Assembly: GCA_011391835.1 (NCBI GenBank)
Contig: JAABPS010000013.1
Location: 1-18,021, forward strand
Length of the DNA: 18,021 nucleotides
Source: Desulfobacteraceae bacterium
GTDB taxonomy: Bacteria > Desulfobacterota > Desulfobacteria > Desulfobacterales > JAABPS01
Direction of reading: 5' to 3'
Below the pieces are notes generated by a model. The model was given only the letters and a program-made list of their open reading frames with translations, ran no database searches and had not been told where the DNA came from. Below, in pieces: positions 15,631 through 18,021 of this stretch (the first letter of the stretch is position 1; every line of letters starts with the position of its first letter). Made by a program: the position numbers and the translations under genes.

Positions 15631-16206
15631 ATGAAAGTTGTCGGGTTTAACGGCAGTCCACGAAAACAAGGAAATACATCTATTCTGATTAAGGCGGTTT
15701 TCAAGGAATTGGAACAGGAAGGAATTGAAACAGAACTGGTACAGCTTGCAGGGAAAAAAATCGTCGGGTGCATTGCCTGTTTTAAATGCTTTTCAAACGC
15801 AAATAAGCGGTGCTCGGTGGATACGGATGGCCTGAACGAATGTATTGAAAAAATGATTGAAGCAGATGGAATTATCCTGGGCTCACCCACGTATTTTTCT
15901 AACGTAACGGCGGAAAGCAAAGCTCTCATTGATCGCGCAGGGATGGTATCTACTGCAAATGGACAAATGCTCAAGCATAAAGTGGGTGCTGCGGTGGTGG
16001 CAGTTCGCAGGGCAGGATGCGTTTTCGCCTATGATGCGCTGAACCATTTTTTTCTTTACAATCAAATGTTTGTTCCCGGGTCGAGTTACTGGAATATCGC
16101 CATTGGGCTTTCACCGGGTGATGTTGAAAAGGATGAAGAAGGCATGAAAACCATGAAAGTCCTGGGTCAAAATATGGCGTTTTTGCTAAAAAAATTAAAG
16201 GGATAA
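15631..16206 (+). CDS. Iron-sulfur-flavoprotein-like NAD(P)H:FMN reductase family protein
   Basis: 191 residues with a flavodoxin-like fold. The N-terminus KVVGFNGSPRKQGNTSIL carries the FMN phosphate-binding loop of the NADPH-dependent FMN reductase family. Four cysteines C47, C50, C53 and C61 (C-x2-C-x2-C-x7-C) match the compact motif of iron-sulfur flavoproteins, where they bind a [4Fe-4S] cluster next to FMN. GSPTYFSNVTAESKALIDR is the second flavin-contact region. It is probably a cytoplasmic electron-transfer flavoprotein; the partner is unknown. AGGAGG (15621-15626) fixes ATG 15631, although the frame is open further upstream. It is the first of three + strand genes, with a prenyltransferase 10 bases downstream. 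Confidence 0.87.
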   Translation: MKVVGFNGSPRKQGNTSILIKAVFKELEQEGIETELVQLAGKKIVGCIACFKCFSNANKRCSVDTDGLNECIEKMIEADGIILGSPTYFSNVTAESKALIDRAGMVSTANGQMLKHKVGAAVVAVRRAGCVFAYDALNHFFLYNQMFVPGSSYWNIAIGLSPGDVEKDEEGMKTMKVLGQNMAFLLKKLKG

Positions 16207-16216
16207 TCGGTCTGAC

Positions 16217-17137
16217 ATGAACGAAACCAATGTAGCTAATTCGAACAGCAAGGCGGCGCTGGGCACCATGCGGCTGCCTTTTCTGGTGTTGCCGCCTGTT
16301 TGCGTTGTCCTTGGCGCGGGGGCAGCGGTGTTTGCTGGTGTATCCATTCATTATGTGTATCTTATCCTGGCATTGATTGGCGGAATGGCATCGCACATCA
16401 GCGTTAACGCTTTAAATGAATATTCTGATTTTAAAAGCGGCCTTGATTTAAACACGCAGCGTACACCCTTCAGCGGCGGCAGCGGGACGCTTCCCCAGAG
16501 CCCGGAAAAAGCGAACATCGCTTTGATAACAGGCAGTGCTGCACTTGCGATAACTATTCTGATTGGTGCGTATTTTTTACTTGTATGGGGCAGTTGGATT
16601 TTACCGCTGGGCGGTCTGGGGGTCCTTGTTATTATTGCTTATACGAACTGGATTACCCGAAGCCCTTTTCTATGCCTGATCGCGCCCGGGCTCGGTTTTG
16701 GCACACTGATGGTCATGGGGACTTACTTTGTCCTGACTGGCGGGTATTCATGGAGCGCTTTCTTTGCATCACTGGTTCCTTTTTTTCTTGTGAGCGATCT
16801 GTTGCTCCTGAATCAGTTTCCTGACGTTGATGCAGATAAAAAGGCTGGAAGGAGTCATCTGCCTATTACGATTGGGAGGAAAAACAGCGCGAAGATTTAC
16901 ACGGCATTCCTGGCAGGCGCCTACCTTTCCGTTATAGCAGGCTTTTTATTGGGCATTCTGCCTGCACTGAGCTTGCTTTCCCTTGGGACTGTGATCATTG
17001 CGATACCAACGGCCATGGGCGCTCTTAAATATGCCGACGATATGGATAAACTTATTCCATATATGGCTAAAAATGTACTGATCAATATTCTGACACCGCT
17101 ACTCCTCGCTATTGGTTTATTGTTAGACGTATTATAA
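16217..17137 (+). CDS. UbiA/MenA-family membrane prenyltransferase
   Basis: 306 residues, highly hydrophobic, with about eight or nine membrane helices. The first polyprenyl-diphosphate motif is NEYSDFKSGLD (N67, D71, D77), followed by NTQRTPFSGGSGTLP. The second is NQFPDVDADKKAGR (N199, D203, D207). These acidic motifs bind magnesium and the prenyl diphosphate in UbiA enzymes, and their form resembles MenA (1,4-dihydroxy-2-naphthoate prenyltransferase). The aromatic acceptor cannot be told from the sequence, so menaquinone synthesis is only one option. The ATG at 16217 is 10 bases after the upstream stop, with a weak ribosome site. The FadH-like gene starts 43 bases downstream. Confidence 0.87.
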   Translation: MNETNVANSNSKAALGTMRLPFLVLPPVCVVLGAGAAVFAGVSIHYVYLILALIGGMASHISVNALNEYSDFKSGLDLNTQRTPFSGGSGTLPQSPEKANIALITGSAALAITILIGAYFLLVWGSWILPLGGLGVLVIIAYTNWITRSPFLCLIAPGLGFGTLMVMGTYFVLTGGYSWSAFFASLVPFFLVSDLLLLNQFPDVDADKKAGRSHLPITIGRKNSAKIYTAFLAGAYLSVIAGFLLGILPALSLLSLGTVIIAIPTAMGALKYADDMDKLIPYMAKNVLINILTPLLLAIGLLLDVL

Positions 17138-17180
17138 AAAGTACGCATCATATATTTACTCAACAAAAAAAGGGGGAAAT

Positions 17181-18021
17181 ATGAAAGATCCGATTTTTGC
17201 ATCTATTAAAATAAACACCATTGAAGTAAAAAACAGGATATATATGCCTGCCATGCATCTCGGGATGGCGGACAAATACTTCATTACAGACAGGATGATT
17301 CATTTTTACAAAGAAAGAGCTAAAGGCGGTGCCGGCATGATTGCTGTGGGATTTGCGGCCATTGATGAATTATCCGGCAACCCAATGTGCATTGGGGCGT
17401 ACACGGATGAGTTTATCCCAGGCCTTTCCCGTCTTGCAACTGTGATCAAAAAAAATGGCGCAAAGGCTATTGTGCAGATAAATCATGCAGGCCGTTACAC
17501 TCATTCATTCCTGCTGGATGGCAAACAGCCGGTGGCTCCATCTCCGATTGCTTCACGGCTGACCAGAGAAACCCCGCGCGAACTGCCCATTGAAGAGATC
17601 GGGCAAATTATCAGAAGTTTCGCACAAGCCGCAGAAAGAGTAAAAAAAGCAGGATATGATGGCGTGGAAGTGCTCAGCGGTACAGGCTATCTTATCAGTG
17701 AGTTCCTTTCTCCTGTAACCAATCAGCGAACCGACCACTACGGCGGGTCATTGGAAAACCGAATGCGTTTTGGCCTGGAGATAATGCAGGCAATTCGAAA
17801 AACCGTTGGCGATGATTTCCCCTTGCTGGTTCGGATGAATGGGAATGATTTTATGCCGGGCGGACAGGGCCGTGAAGAATTAAAGGAATACGCCAGACGT
17901 CTTGCCACTGAAGGACGTGTGGATGCGTTAAATATCAATGTCGGCTGGCATGAAGCAAGAGTTCCGCAAATTGTTGCCTCTGTCCCACGAGGTATTTTTG
18001 GCTATATGTCCAGAGGCATTA
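17181..18021 (+). CDS. FadH-type (2,4-dienoyl-CoA reductase family) NADH:flavin oxidoreductase, 3' partial
   Basis: 280 codons are present and the frame is open at the window end. The start ATG 17181 follows a strong AGGGGGA (17171-17177). The sequence is the N-terminal TIM barrel of the old-yellow-enzyme family. It follows FadH closely: KNRIYMPAMHLGM, HAGRYTHS, GYDGVEVLSGTGYLISEFLSP, TNQRTDHYGGSLENRMRF and VGWHEAR. The tyrosine of GYLI and the histidine of GWHEAR correspond to FadH catalytic residues. Full members are about 650-680 residues with a [4Fe-4S] site and NAD(P)H domain beyond this barrel, which would lie outside the window. The physiological substrate is unknown: dienoyl-CoA, enoates or an isoprenoid intermediate are possible. 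Confidence 0.88.
   Translation, partial: MKDPIFASIKINTIEVKNRIYMPAMHLGMADKYFITDRMIHFYKERAKGGAGMIAVGFAAIDELSGNPMCIGAYTDEFIPGLSRLATVIKKNGAKAIVQINHAGRYTHSFLLDGKQPVAPSPIASRLTRETPRELPIEEIGQIIRSFAQAAERVKKAGYDGVEVLSGTGYLISEFLSPVTNQRTDHYGGSLENRMRFGLEIMQAIRKTVGDDFPLLVRMNGNDFMPGGQGREELKEYARRLATEGRVDALNINVGWHEARVPQIVASVPRGIFGYMSRGI

Noticed and set aside
15404..15634. Open frame of 76 codons on the + strand upstream of the flavoprotein gene
   Set aside because: Low-complexity, mixed hydrophobic sequence with no ribosome site. It overlaps the nrfH promoter and the true ribosome site of the next gene.
1..18021. CRISPR array, transposon or phage elements
   Set aside because: No regularly spaced repeats, transposase, integrase or terminal inverted repeats were seen on either strand.

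Overview
The window looks like a chromosomal, mostly housekeeping segment from an anaerobic delta-type proteobacterium (Desulfobacterota, plausibly Desulfobacterales). That assignment is inference. It rests on the rpiB-end/dCMP deaminase/nrdR/riboflavin/nusB gene order, the archaeal-type prolyl-tRNA synthetase, an NrfHA cytochrome pair and an oxygen-independent flavoenzyme set. No rRNA, tRNA, CRISPR array, insertion sequence or phage gene was recognised.

Left part (1-6603, all + strand): the last codons of rpiB, then dCMP deaminase (comEB), the regulator nrdR, a complete riboflavin set (ribD, ribE, ribBA, ribH), nusB and a TrpB2-type tryptophan synthase beta chain. The genes are closely spaced and co-oriented, so they probably form one long transcription unit. 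ribD, ribBA, ribE and ribH together cover the pathway from GTP and ribulose 5-phosphate to riboflavin, apart from the phosphatase step. A 13-bp hairpin follows trpB2 and ends just before a small four-cysteine protein gene.

Middle part (6604-12566): a small unknown four-cysteine protein (+) faces an unknown protein (-) built of two ungapped 70-residue repeats. Next comes a + strand run with a good sigma70-like promoter: ispG (isoprenoid precursor), proS (archaeal/eukaryotic-type ProRS) and a bifunctional-looking RelA/SpoT enzyme.

Right part (12567-18021): on the - strand, nrfH and nrfA overlap by four bases and encode a membrane quinol-oxidising tetraheme cytochrome and a pentaheme ammonia-forming nitrite reductase. 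The NrfA has CxxCH rather than CxxCK at the catalytic heme. Downstream on the same strand lies a Tat-exported flavodoxin-like protein. Divergent from nrfH on the + strand is a trio: an iron-sulfur-flavoprotein-like reductase, a UbiA/MenA-type prenyltransferase and a FadH-type (2,4-dienoyl-CoA reductase family) flavoenzyme that runs off the window end.

Most of the window is ordinary. The parts most worth a second look are the tandem-repeat protein at 7082-7501, the exported flavodoxin beside NrfHA, the CxxCH-type NrfA, and the flavoprotein/UbiA/FadH-like trio.
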